NCBI RefSeq assembly: GCF_965216485.1
Contig: NZ_OZ244162.1
Coordinates: 930,001-994,000, forward strand
Length of the DNA: 64,000 nucleotides
DNA from: Algiphilus sp965216485
GTDB taxonomy: Bacteria; Pseudomonadota; Gammaproteobacteria; Nevskiales; Nevskiaceae
Direction of reading: 5' to 3'
Part shown: positions 17,094 to 24,951 of the stretch, piece after piece
Position numbering within the stretch: the stretch's first letter is position 1
Layout of the letters: every line of letters starts with the position of its first letter
Made by a program: the position numbers and the translations under genes
Notes under the pieces: model-generated
Database searches by the model: none
Seen by the model: the letters and a program-made list of their open reading frames with translations, nothing else
Told to the model about the DNA's origin: nothing

Positions 17094-17129
17094 ATGATCC
17101 GAGCCGTTGTGACTGACATCGAAGGGTGA
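17094..17129 (+). pseudogene. Vestigial 5' end of mtnC
   Basis: An 11-codon frame reading MIRAVVTDIEG then a stop. This is the canonical start of MtnC proteins (MIRA-V/I-VTDIEGTTSS), whereas the live gene 135 bp downstream starts MQAIVTDIEG. The duplicated core runs from GCC through GACATCGAAGG, with three silent or conservative mismatches. It is best read as the original mtnC start cut off by an insertion. It could also act as a short leader peptide. Confidence 0.7.
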
Positions 17130-17231
17130 GCCGGATGTGTTCAGTGTCCGGCGGACACTGAACCCCGCGAACGCCCGGCCATGGAGGCCGGGCCGGGACC
17201 GCCAGCCATGGACGGCTTTGGGAGCACTATC
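17127..17231. mobile_element. Short palindromic insertion (REP/MITE-like) at the start of mtnC
   Basis: About 105 bases inserted between the two copies of the mtnC start. It contains an 11-bp inverted repeat, GTTCAGTGTCC/GGACACTGAAC with a three-base loop (about 17143-17167), and CCCGGCC/GGCCGGG around ATGGA, followed by a second GCC-ATGGA-CGGC palindrome. Its right end supplies GGGAG seven bases before the ATG of the live mtnC. No transposase is encoded. Element class is inferred from structure only. Confidence 0.55.
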
Positions 17232-17921
17232 ATGCAAGCCATCGTGACGGACATCGAAGGCACAACCAGCTCGATCGCCTTCGTGCACGACACGCTGTTC
17301 CCCTATGCGCGGGAGCGCATGGTCGAGTATCTGCGCGGGCATTGGCACGATGCGGCAGTACGCGTCCACGTGGAGGAAGTGGTCAGGGAGGCTGCCTGTG
17401 CAGACACGCCCGAAGCCGTGGGCGCAGAACTGCTGCGCTGGATGGATGCGGATCGCAAGGCCACACCGCTGAAGGCCTTGCAGGGCAACATTTGGGCCGA
17501 AGGTTATGCCGATGGCAGCCTGCACGGTCACGTCTATCCCGACACGCCGGAGTATCTGCGGCGTTGGGCGCGGGCCGGGCTTGCGCTCTACGTCTATTCC
17601 TCCGGCTCGGTAGCGGCGCAGAAACTGATCTTCGGGCATTCGCTGGCCGGAGATCTGTGCCCGCTGTTCTCGGGCTATTTCGACACCACGATCGGTGGCA
17701 AGAAGGAGTCCGCTTCCTACCAGTGCATCGTGGATGCCGTGGGTTGTCCGGCGGCCGATATCCTCTTCCTGTCCGATGTGGGCGCAGAGCTGGACGCCGC
17801 GGCAGCAGTCGGACTGCAGACCTGCCAACTGGTGCGCGACGCAGCCGTGGAGCGTGCCGTCGCCCATCCGCAAGCCGAAGATTTCGCGGCGGTCGACGCC
17901 CGGTTTCAGCTCAGCGCGTAG
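17232..17921 (+). CDS. mtnC: Enolase-phosphatase (acireductone synthase)
   Basis: 229 residues from ATG 17232. HAD-superfamily enzyme with DIEGTTSSIAF (motif I, with Glu in place of the second Asp, normal for MtnC), YSSGS (motif II), GGKKESASY (motif III Lys) and FLSDVGAELDAA (motif IV). It enolises and dephosphorylates 2,3-diketo-5-methylthiopentyl 1-phosphate to acireductone, the MtnD substrate. The start has been replaced: two residues differ from the usual MIRA and the ribosome site comes from the inserted palindromic element. The stop overlaps convergent murI by 11 bp. Confidence 0.95.
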   Translation: MQAIVTDIEGTTSSIAFVHDTLFPYARERMVEYLRGHWHDAAVRVHVEEVVREAACADTPEAVGAELLRWMDADRKATPLKALQGNIWAEGYADGSLHGHVYPDTPEYLRRWARAGLALYVYSSGSVAAQKLIFGHSLAGDLCPLFSGYFDTTIGGKKESASYQCIVDAVGCPAADILFLSDVGAELDAAAAVGLQTCQLVRDAAVERAVAHPQAEDFAAVDARFQLSA

Positions 17922-18744
17922 TCATCGACTCGGCCGCCAGTGTCAGTTGGCGCGCGGGGATCGAGCGCCCCAGCCAATGCGTAGCAGGTGTCTCGAAGCG
18001 GTCGACGGAGGTCGCAGTGGTAAAGAACTGGTGCCGCGGCTGGCACTCTGCGGGGGCTTCCAGGGCGTGCTGCGCGAGCAACCGCGCGGTCTGACGCGCT
18101 ACCGCCGGCGCGGGATCGATCAGACGCATATGAGCGCCGCACAGCGGGGCGATCAGCGACTTGATCAACGGATAGTGCGTGCAGGCCATCACCATGACGT
18201 CGGCCCCGGCCGCGCGCGAGGGCGCAACGAAGCTTTCGAGCATGGCATTCAGCGTGTCGGTGTCCGCACAGCTTTCGATGGCGTCGACCAGACCCGGGCA
18301 GCCTTCCGCAATGATGCGCATGTCCTGCGCGTGGCGGGCTACGGTGCCGCGGTACAGTTCGCCCGACAGCGTGGCTGGCGTGGCGAGGACCCCGGCGACG
18401 CGACGGAGCGACATGGCCGCCGCAGGTTTGATGGCGGGCTCCATGCCGACGAAGGGAACTCCGGGGTAGGCACGGCGCAGATGCTGCAGCGCGGCGGCGG
18501 AAGCTGAATTGCATGCCACCACGATCAGCTTGCAGTCGTGGACGTCGGTTAGGAAGGCCGTGACCCGCAGCGCCAACGAAAGAATCTCGCCCGGCGGGCG
18601 CGGGCCGTAGGGCACGTGCGCCTGGTCGGCGACATAGACCGTGGACTCAAGGGGAAGTTGCTCGACAAGGGCGTGCCACACGGAGAGCCCGCCGATGCCC
18701 GAATCGAAGATGCCAACCGGGCGTGCGTCGCCGCCGGCCGTCAT
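17911..18744 (-). CDS. murI: Glutamate racemase
   Basis: 277 residues from ATG 18744, whose ATGA overlaps the cysQ stop; GTG 18765 lies inside cysQ. The catalytic cysteines are in VVACNSASAAAL and VMACTHYPL, with GIFDSGIGGLSV (catalytic Asp) at the N-terminus. It supplies D-glutamate for peptidoglycan. The pairing with cysQ probably reflects cotranscription only. Confidence 0.95.
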   Translation of the reverse strand: MTAGGDARPVGIFDSGIGGLSVWHALVEQLPLESTVYVADQAHVPYGPRPPGEILSLALRVTAFLTDVHDCKLIVVACNSASAAALQHLRRAYPGVPFVGMEPAIKPAAAMSLRRVAGVLATPATLSGELYRGTVARHAQDMRIIAEGCPGLVDAIESCADTDTLNAMLESFVAPSRAAGADVMVMACTHYPLIKSLIAPLCGAHMRLIDPAPAVARQTARLLAQHALEAPAECQPRHQFFTTATSVDRFETPATHWLGRSIPARQLTLAAESMTTR

Positions 18745-19535
18745 TGCTGGAGTGCTGCCACCCAATGCGCGTTAGGGTCGCCGATGACGACAAAGCCGGG
18801 ATTGAGCAGGGTGTCGCGCGCGTTGTAGCGCATGGGCTGCAGATCGGGCAGTGTGGCCACGCGGGCACCCGCAATTTCGGCAACGCATTGGCCGGCACCC
18901 GTGTCCCATTCGCTGGTGGGCCCGGTACGCGGATAGAGATCCGCCGCGCCCTCGGCCACCAGGCAGAACTTGAGCGAGCTTCCGGTGCTAACGGCTTCGT
19001 GCGGCGGCAGCCGCTGCAGCAGGTCGGCCAGCGCCTCGTCGCGATGCGAACGACTCACCACAAAGGCCGGGCGCTCCGGAGCAGTGCGGGTATGAATCGC
19101 ATGGCGCTGGCCGGCATCCTCGCGGAAGGCGCCAATGCCCTTCGCGGCCAGATAACTGGTCCCGAGCGCAGGGGCGTGCACCACACCCAGGGTTGGTACG
19201 CCGTCCTCGATCAGGGCGATGTTGACCGTGAATTCGCCGTTGCGATTGACGAACTCCTTGGTGCCGTCGAGCGGGTCGACCAGCCAGAAGCGCGACCAGG
19301 AACGCCGGTCCTGGTGCTCGGCATCGCTGCCTTCCTCCGACAGCACCGGGATGCTGTCGTCGAGCGTGCGCAGGCCCTCCATGATGATCTGGTGCGCGGC
19401 CAGGTCAGCCTGGGTGAGGGGAGAATCATCCGCCTTGGTGTCCACCGCGAAATCGGTGTTGTAGACGGTCAGGATGGCGCGGCCGGCGTCTTGTGCGATG
19501 GCCAGCACCGAATCCAGTAGCGCTGCGCTGATCAT
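18741..19535 (-). CDS. cysQ: 3'(2'),5'-bisphosphate nucleotidase CysQ
   Basis: 264 residues. Inositol-monophosphatase fold with the metal-binding motifs LSEEG, DPLDGTKEF and EWDTGAGQCV. It hydrolyses 3'-phosphoadenosine 5'-phosphate to AMP, removing the inhibitory by-product of sulfate assimilation. Divergent from the YrfG-type gene with 37 bp between starts; overlaps murI. Confidence 0.95.
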   Translation of the reverse strand: MISAALLDSVLAIAQDAGRAILTVYNTDFAVDTKADDSPLTQADLAAHQIIMEGLRTLDDSIPVLSEEGSDAEHQDRRSWSRFWLVDPLDGTKEFVNRNGEFTVNIALIEDGVPTLGVVHAPALGTSYLAAKGIGAFREDAGQRHAIHTRTAPERPAFVVSRSHRDEALADLLQRLPPHEAVSTGSSLKFCLVAEGAADLYPRTGPTSEWDTGAGQCVAEIAGARVATLPDLQPMRYNARDTLLNPGFVVIGDPNAHWVAALQQ

Positions 19536-19572
19536 TCCGAATCTCTAGCAAAACAGGCCGTATGATAGGGGC

Positions 19573-20235
19573 ATGTCCATTCGTCTGCCGTGGCCAGACA
19601 TCGACGACGTGCTGCTCGACATGGACGGCACCCTGCTCGATCTGGCCTTCGACAACCACTTCTGGCAGCGCCTGTTGCCGCAGCGCTACGCGCAGCGCCA
19701 TGGCGTGACCGAAGATGCCGCGCGCAAGGCATTGGCGCCACACTTCGAGCGCACGCTGGGGACACTGGACTGGTATTGCATCGACTTCTGGCATCGGCAG
19801 ACCGGTGTCGATGTTGGTGCCCTGAAACGGGAAGTCGCCAAGGATGTCCGGCTGCTACCCGAGACCACGGCCTTTCTCGATGGCCTCAAGCAGCGTGATA
19901 AGCGCCTGTGGCTGGTCACCAACGCCCATCCTGAAACGCTGGCCATCAAGCTCGAACGCGCGCCGATTGCGCACTACTTCGATCGCATCGTCAGTTCGCA
20001 TGAACTGGCGGCACCCAAGGAGCATCCCGGTTTCTGGGAGGGCTTGAGCGCCCGCCACCCCTTCGACCCGCAACGCGCGGTATTGGTCGACGACTCCGAG
20101 GCCGTCTTGAAGGCGGGTCATGCCTTCGGGCTGGGTCATATCGTGACGGCCGCCTGGCCGGACCGCGGGCGCCCCATGCGCCGGGACACGGCTTTTCCGG
20201 CGGTGCGCGTGCTCACCGAGCTGCTCGACGGCTAG
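19573..20235 (+). CDS. yrfG: GMP/IMP nucleotidase YrfG-type HAD phosphatase
   Basis: 220 residues, matching E. coli YrfG in length and in IDDVLLDMDGTLLDLAFDNHFW, with HAD motif I (DMDGT), motif II (LVTNAH), motif III lysine (PKEHPGFW) and motif IV (LVDDSEAVL). The insert FERTLGTLDWYCIDFW is family-specific. YrfG dephosphorylates purine 5'-nucleotides. The gene next to a nucleotidase-like cysQ is a frequent neighbourhood. Confidence 0.9.
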   Translation: MSIRLPWPDIDDVLLDMDGTLLDLAFDNHFWQRLLPQRYAQRHGVTEDAARKALAPHFERTLGTLDWYCIDFWHRQTGVDVGALKREVAKDVRLLPETTAFLDGLKQRDKRLWLVTNAHPETLAIKLERAPIAHYFDRIVSSHELAAPKEHPGFWEGLSARHPFDPQRAVLVDDSEAVLKAGHAFGLGHIVTAAWPDRGRPMRRDTAFPAVRVLTELLDG

Positions 20236-20301
20236 ACCCTGGGGCAGTGCTCGCGCGTAGCCTCGCGCGCAGCATCGCCCGCACAGAGATTGCGATCGTA
20301 C

Positions 20302-20330
20302 TTGCGAATGATTCCTATCTGCCCTAGCAT
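20302..20330 (+). promoter_or_regulatory. Promoter with candidate Fur box for the DUF4856/imelysin operon
   Basis: TTGCGA (20302-20307), 17-bp spacer, TAGCAT (20325-20330). Overlapping it, 20304-20322 reads GCGAATGATTCCTATCTGC, close to gammaproteobacterial Fur sites of the type GCGAATGATTCTCATT. Position over -35 and spacer fits iron-dependent repression. The box is called by eye. Confidence 0.55.
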
Positions 20331-20389
20331 GCACGTTTGCTTCGGCGGGCACCGAGCCCGCATCATTTGAAAATCAACTGGGGAAAGCA

Positions 20390-21802
20390 ATGCGGAAATG
20401 GATGCACGGCGCGGTCCTTATCGGAACCGTGGCCCTTGCGGCATGTGATGGGGCGTCAGATAACGTCGTTAGCGGTGGCGGCAACGGGGGCGTGGAGGTA
20501 CCGGCCCGCTACGCCTTCGAAAGCAACTTTGTGGCGGGCGTGAGTTCGGTGGCCTATCAAGGCCAGATTTGTCGTCATGTGCTGATCACCGCGCTGACCA
20601 ATGCCGTTCGCGACGCCGCTGAGATCAGTGGTCAGGAATATCGCGGCCAATCCGTGCCGTATTTCGATGACACCATCGTCGGCGCCATCGCCGACCAGGA
20701 TACCGCGCAGATCCTCGACCTCGACCTGCCGGTACCTGCCGACGTGGCCACCTTGGGTGACCTGTGCGGCACCAAGCATCTGGTGGAGAAGCTGGCGGGC
20801 AACGACACCGTTACGGACCACCGCGACTGGAATACCGAATTTGAAGGCGTGAGCGGATTCAACAATGCCGAGGACTATGCCCGTGCCCTCATCCGCGAAG
20901 CTTCCGAACAGGCGGCCACCGGAACCAACCCGGCTGGTCAGCCCACCTATGTGACGCCGGACGGCCGCGACCTTGCGCAGTTCGTGCAGAAATTCCTGCT
21001 CGGGGCCGTCGCCTTGTCGCAGGGCATGGACGACTATCTCGACGATGATGTTGCGGGCAAGGGCCTGCTGGCCTCGCCGGAGCGCGACGGCGACGCCCCC
21101 TACAGTGCCGTCGAGCACCAGTGGGATGAGGGTTACGGTTACTTCGGCGCGGCGCGGGCCTTTGCAGAGCGCAGTGACGAGGTCAATCGCACAGGCGTGG
21201 TTGACGACAACGGTGATGGCGTCATGGACATCAACGCCGAACACAACTTCGGTGCGTCCACCAACGCTGCCAAGCGCGACGTCGGAGCCTCGGACGAAGC
21301 GCCGACCGACTTCACCACCGCCGGCTTCGAAGCCTTCAAGACCGGTCGCGCGATTATTACGGACGCGGGTGTTGGCTTCAACGAGATGACGACGGAGCAG
21401 CAGCAGGCGCTGCTGGCCGCGCGCGACGCTGCCGTTGCGGCATGGGAAGGCGCCTACGCCGCCACCGTGGTGCATTACATCAATGACACCTTGAACGACC
21501 TGGCAGCCATCGACGACCCGAGTCGCGAGTTCTCCTTCTCCGATCTGGCCAAGCATTTCTCGGAGATGAAGGCCTTCGCGCTGGGCTTCCAGTTCCACCG
21601 AAACTCGCCGTTGCTGCAGCCCGTTATGGAAGGCAGCGACGAAAGCCGCTTCCAGCGTCTGCACACGCTGTTGCGCGACAACCCGCCGTGCCAGGCCGGC
21701 ATCTGCACCAATGAGCAGGCCTATCGCGACGATCTGCTGGAAGCCCGTGCCCTCATGGGTGAAGCCTACGGCTTTGCCCAGGCCAACCTGGAGGTTTGGT
21801 AA
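20390..21802 (+). CDS. DUF4856-domain lipoprotein of an iron-linked operon
   Basis: 470 residues. The lipoprotein signal ends LAAC with C19 as the lipid-modified residue, followed by a Gly-rich linker. The family hallmark EHQWDEGYGYFGAARAF is present near residue 245, along with GRDLAQFVQKFLLGAVALSQGMDDYL. A loop DDNGDGVMDINAE resembles an EF-hand or dockerin calcium loop. DUF4856 lipoproteins are found beside imelysins and TonB receptors and are thought to take part in iron or heme uptake, but the biochemical role is unknown. First gene of the operon; stop overlaps the imelysin start. Confidence 0.82.
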   Translation: MRKWMHGAVLIGTVALAACDGASDNVVSGGGNGGVEVPARYAFESNFVAGVSSVAYQGQICRHVLITALTNAVRDAAEISGQEYRGQSVPYFDDTIVGAIADQDTAQILDLDLPVPADVATLGDLCGTKHLVEKLAGNDTVTDHRDWNTEFEGVSGFNNAEDYARALIREASEQAATGTNPAGQPTYVTPDGRDLAQFVQKFLLGAVALSQGMDDYLDDDVAGKGLLASPERDGDAPYSAVEHQWDEGYGYFGAARAFAERSDEVNRTGVVDDNGDGVMDINAEHNFGASTNAAKRDVGASDEAPTDFTTAGFEAFKTGRAIITDAGVGFNEMTTEQQQALLAARDAAVAAWEGAYAATVVHYINDTLNDLAAIDDPSREFSFSDLAKHFSEMKAFALGFQFHRNSPLLQPVMEGSDESRFQRLHTLLRDNPPCQAGICTNEQAYRDDLLEARALMGEAYGFAQANLEVW

Positions 21803-23055
21803 TGCAAAAGACGACAGCAGCCTGGACGGCTGCTGCCGCGCTCGCCCTCGCCGCATGTGGCGGCGGGGGTGGGGGTGGTGGCGGTAGCGGTGGCAATGGC
21901 GGCGGACCGGCGCTGGGTGACGACGCCCGGCGCATGGTCCTGGCTGATATCGCCGACAACGTCATCCTGCCCACCCTGCGTGATCTGGATGCCGACGCGG
22001 CGGCCCTTGCTACCGCGGTGGACGCGCACGCTAGTGCCGATGGCGCCGACGACGCGGCATTGACGGCGGCACGCAACGCCTGGCTGGAAGCATCCGACAG
22101 CCTGCAGCGTGCCGAGGTGCTGCAACTCGGTCCGGCGGCGACGTCCGGCACCGGCGATCCGCAGCCCGGCGCCATGGATATTCGCGATCAGATCTATTCC
22201 TACCCGGATAGCAATGACTGCATCGTCGACAACTCCGCCTTCGCGGACGAAGACGTGGATGCCAGCACGCGCTTGAGTGCCAAGGGCATGGATGCACTCG
22301 AATACCTGCTCTTCTTCGAGGGGGAAAACACGGATTGCCCGCCACCGGATGGCGTGGATCTGGCGGCGTCACGCGCCAGCTACGCGGCCAAGGTCGCCCG
22401 GTTCACGGCGGACCAGGCAAGCCTCCTGCGCCAGGAATGGGAGCCGTCGGGTGACGACTTCCGCGGTACTTTCGCCAATGCCGGCGACGGCAGCATGACC
22501 TACAACCGGCCACAGGACGCCCTCGACGCACTGTCCCTGGCACTGTTCTATGTCGAGAAGCAAAGCAAGGACCGCAAGATCGCCTGTCCGACCGGTATCG
22601 GTGCCAGCGGCCTGTCTTGCCCCGGCCCCGACGTGTCGAGGGTGGAGTACCCCAACGCACGGGCATCGGGCGACGCGCTGCGCGCGAATTACGAAACCTT
22701 CCGCGATGTCTTCCAGGGCGTTGATGGCGACATGGGTATCAATACCCTGCTCGAAAGCATCGGCCGCGAAGACCTCGTGCAGGATCTCAACACGGCACTC
22801 ACGGCCGCGCTGGATCTAATCGATCGCGTCGAGAACGAGTTGGGCGGATTCGAAGCCGCAGTGGAAGCCATCGGCAGCAGCGACGCCTGCAGCAGCGCGG
22901 CGGGCGCCGCGGAAGATCCGGCGCAGGCGGCGACCGCGCCGCTCGCCTGTGCCCTGCAGGGTCGCGTCAAGACGGTGACGACGATCTTCCGTGCCGACAT
23001 TGTCAACGCACTCAGCCTCGCCACGCCGCAGGCGGCAGCTGGAGACAACGACTAA
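21802..23055 (+). CDS. Imelysin-family lipoprotein
   Basis: 417 residues from ATG 21802 (TAATG overlap with the preceding gene). Lipobox LAAC with C19, then a run of glycines. Imelysin (peptidase M75, IrpA/EfeO-related) helical repeats follow. The family motif GxHxxE appears as GMDALEYLLF, with Asp in place of the His, so classical metal binding at that site is doubtful. Imelysins are periplasm-facing proteins implicated in iron or heme acquisition. Six cysteines in the middle and C-terminal part suggest disulfides. Confidence 0.85.
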   Translation: MQKTTAAWTAAAALALAACGGGGGGGGGSGGNGGGPALGDDARRMVLADIADNVILPTLRDLDADAAALATAVDAHASADGADDAALTAARNAWLEASDSLQRAEVLQLGPAATSGTGDPQPGAMDIRDQIYSYPDSNDCIVDNSAFADEDVDASTRLSAKGMDALEYLLFFEGENTDCPPPDGVDLAASRASYAAKVARFTADQASLLRQEWEPSGDDFRGTFANAGDGSMTYNRPQDALDALSLALFYVEKQSKDRKIACPTGIGASGLSCPGPDVSRVEYPNARASGDALRANYETFRDVFQGVDGDMGINTLLESIGREDLVQDLNTALTAALDLIDRVENELGGFEAAVEAIGSSDACSSAAGAAEDPAQAATAPLACALQGRVKTVTTIFRADIVNALSLATPQAAAGDND

Positions 23056-24489
23056 GTGTTTGCCGTGGGTTCTCGCGCGACGGAGGCGACTGCCCCTCGG
23101 CAGCGCTTTCTGAACTGGCTGCAGCAGCCCCGCGACATCGCAGCCCTGGCCGTGTTCCGCATGGCCTTCGGGCTGTTGATGTGCGCGGGGGCGCTGCGCT
23201 TCATGGCGAATGGCTGGATCGAGCGGCTCTTCGTCGCCCCTGAGTTTCATTTCAAGTACTGGGGATTCTCGTGGGTGACGGTACCGCCCGAGTGGGGCCT
23301 GTACGCGCTCTACAGCGGAATCGCCATCACGGCGGCCATGGTCGCGCTGGGCGCCTTCTATCGCGTGGCGATCATCAGCTTCTGGTGTCTGTTTACCTAC
23401 GCCGAGCTGATGGATGTGGTGACCTACCTCAACCACTATTACTTCGTCAGCCTGCTGGCCCTCATCCTGTGCTTCCTGTCGCCGCATCGCGCCTGGTCGG
23501 TGGATGCGTGGCGCAAGCCTTCGCTGCGCGCCGAGACGCTGCCCACCTGGCAAACCTGGTGGCTGCGCTTCCAGGTCGGTCTGCTCTATTTCTACGCAGG
23601 CTGGGCCAAGTTCGAGACCGACTGGCTGCTGCACGCCCAGCCGCTGAACATCTGGCTGCCGCCGCACACCGGCATGCCTCTCATCGGCGGTCTGCTTGAC
23701 GATATCTGGGTGCACTACGCCTTCTCGTGGTTTGCCTTTGTCTTCGACGTCACCATCATTGGCTTCATGCTGATGCGCTGGTCACGGCCCTATGCCTTTG
23801 CCGTCATCCTTGTCTTCCACGTGATGACGCATCTGTTCTTCAACATCGGGCTGTTCCCCTTCATCATGGTGCTGTCGGTGCTGGTCTTTTTCGATGCAGA
23901 CTGGCCGCGCAAGCTGCTGCGGCGTCTACCGCATCCACCGCGCTTCAGCGCGCCGATCGCTACCCCCTCTACGCCGATGGCACGCTGGCGGCCGTTGACG
24001 ACCCTGTTCACTGTGGCGGTGCTGGTGTTCTGCAGCGTGCAATTCCTGCTGCCGCTGCGGCATTGGGCCTACCCCGGTACGGTGCTGTGGAACGAGCAGG
24101 GCATGCGCTTCTCATGGCGCGTCATGCTGCGCGAGAAGTCCGGCGCACTCACCTATCACGTAGTCACCGCCGATGGCCGCCGGCGGCAGGTATCGCCGCA
24201 TGATTATCTGACCGAGGCGCAATACCGGGAGATGGTCGGCCAGCCCGATCTGATCCTGCAGCTCGCGCATCACATCCGCGATTCCTTCAATGCGCAAGGG
24301 GTCGGGCCGGTGGCCGTCTATGCCGATGCCATGGTGGCGCTGAACGGCCGCAGGGCGCGTCCGCTGATCGACCCCGAGGTGGACCTCGCGAAAGTTCGGG
24401 ACGGTATCGGCCGAGCCAATTGGATCACTGCGCCACCGGAGACCGTGCCGCCGCTGCATCGGCCGCTTGAGATTGCGCGTCACCCGTGA
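23056..24489 (+). CDS. HTTM-domain (vitamin K carboxylase-like) membrane protein
   Basis: 477 residues from GTG 23056, directly after the imelysin stop. Horizontally transferred transmembrane domain: at least eight hydrophobic segments, with TYLNHYYFVSLLALILCF, SPHRAWSVD and LRFQVGLLYFYAGWAKFETDWL as in bacterial relatives of vitamin K-dependent gamma-glutamyl carboxylase. A soluble C-terminal part of about 120 residues follows. Eukaryotic relatives carboxylate glutamate; bacterial HTTM proteins have no proven activity. Coupling to a DCC oxidoreductase downstream suggests a redox partner. The stop overlaps that gene (GTGA). Confidence 0.85.
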   Translation: MFAVGSRATEATAPRQRFLNWLQQPRDIAALAVFRMAFGLLMCAGALRFMANGWIERLFVAPEFHFKYWGFSWVTVPPEWGLYALYSGIAITAAMVALGAFYRVAIISFWCLFTYAELMDVVTYLNHYYFVSLLALILCFLSPHRAWSVDAWRKPSLRAETLPTWQTWWLRFQVGLLYFYAGWAKFETDWLLHAQPLNIWLPPHTGMPLIGGLLDDIWVHYAFSWFAFVFDVTIIGFMLMRWSRPYAFAVILVFHVMTHLFFNIGLFPFIMVLSVLVFFDADWPRKLLRRLPHPPRFSAPIATPSTPMARWRPLTTLFTVAVLVFCSVQFLLPLRHWAYPGTVLWNEQGMRFSWRVMLREKSGALTYHVVTADGRRRQVSPHDYLTEAQYREMVGQPDLILQLAHHIRDSFNAQGVGPVAVYADAMVALNGRRARPLIDPEVDLAKVRDGIGRANWITAPPETVPPLHRPLEIARHP

Positions 24490-24911
24490 GCGAGCCGCGC
24501 GCACCCATCCTCCTCTTCGACGGCGCCTGTCGCTTCTGCAACCGCTGGGTTACCTTCGTGCTGCGCCATGAGGCCACGCCCCGACTGCGCTTCGCGGCGC
24601 TGCAGTCAGAGCCAGCGCGTGCGCTGTTGCAAGCGCGGGGAATCGATCCGGAAGTGCGCGATACTATGTTTCTGCTTGAAGGGGATCGGCTCAGTAGTCA
24701 TTCCACGGCACTGTGGCGTCTGGGCCGCTATCTGCAAGGGTGGCCGCGCCTGCTGATGCTGCTGCGCTGGATTCCGGTGCCAGTACGCGATGCGGGCTAT
24801 CGCCTGTTCGGACGCTGGCGGTACCGCCTGTTCGGTGCCGATCCTCATTGCAGCGTGCTGCAGCCTGAAGTGCGGCAGCGCTTTCTGCTCCATGATCTTT
24901 GCGACGACTGA
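24486..24911 (+). CDS. DCC-family thiol-disulfide oxidoreductase (DUF393)
   Basis: 141 residues. The N-terminus ILLFDGACRFCNRW carries the DxxCxxC signature that names the DCC family, with a thioredoxin-like fold predicted. FALL-type pattern (LRFAALQSEPARALL) and the C-terminal YRLFGRWRYRLFG are typical. It may maintain a redox-active centre of the HTTM protein, whose gene it overlaps. Small, cytoplasmic, no signal peptide. Confidence 0.88.
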   Translation: MSEPRAPILLFDGACRFCNRWVTFVLRHEATPRLRFAALQSEPARALLQARGIDPEVRDTMFLLEGDRLSSHSTALWRLGRYLQGWPRLLMLLRWIPVPVRDAGYRLFGRWRYRLFGADPHCSVLQPEVRQRFLLHDLCDD

Positions 24912-24951
24912 GCCAGTCGCGCGACCCGACCATCCATCAGGTTTCTCAGTG

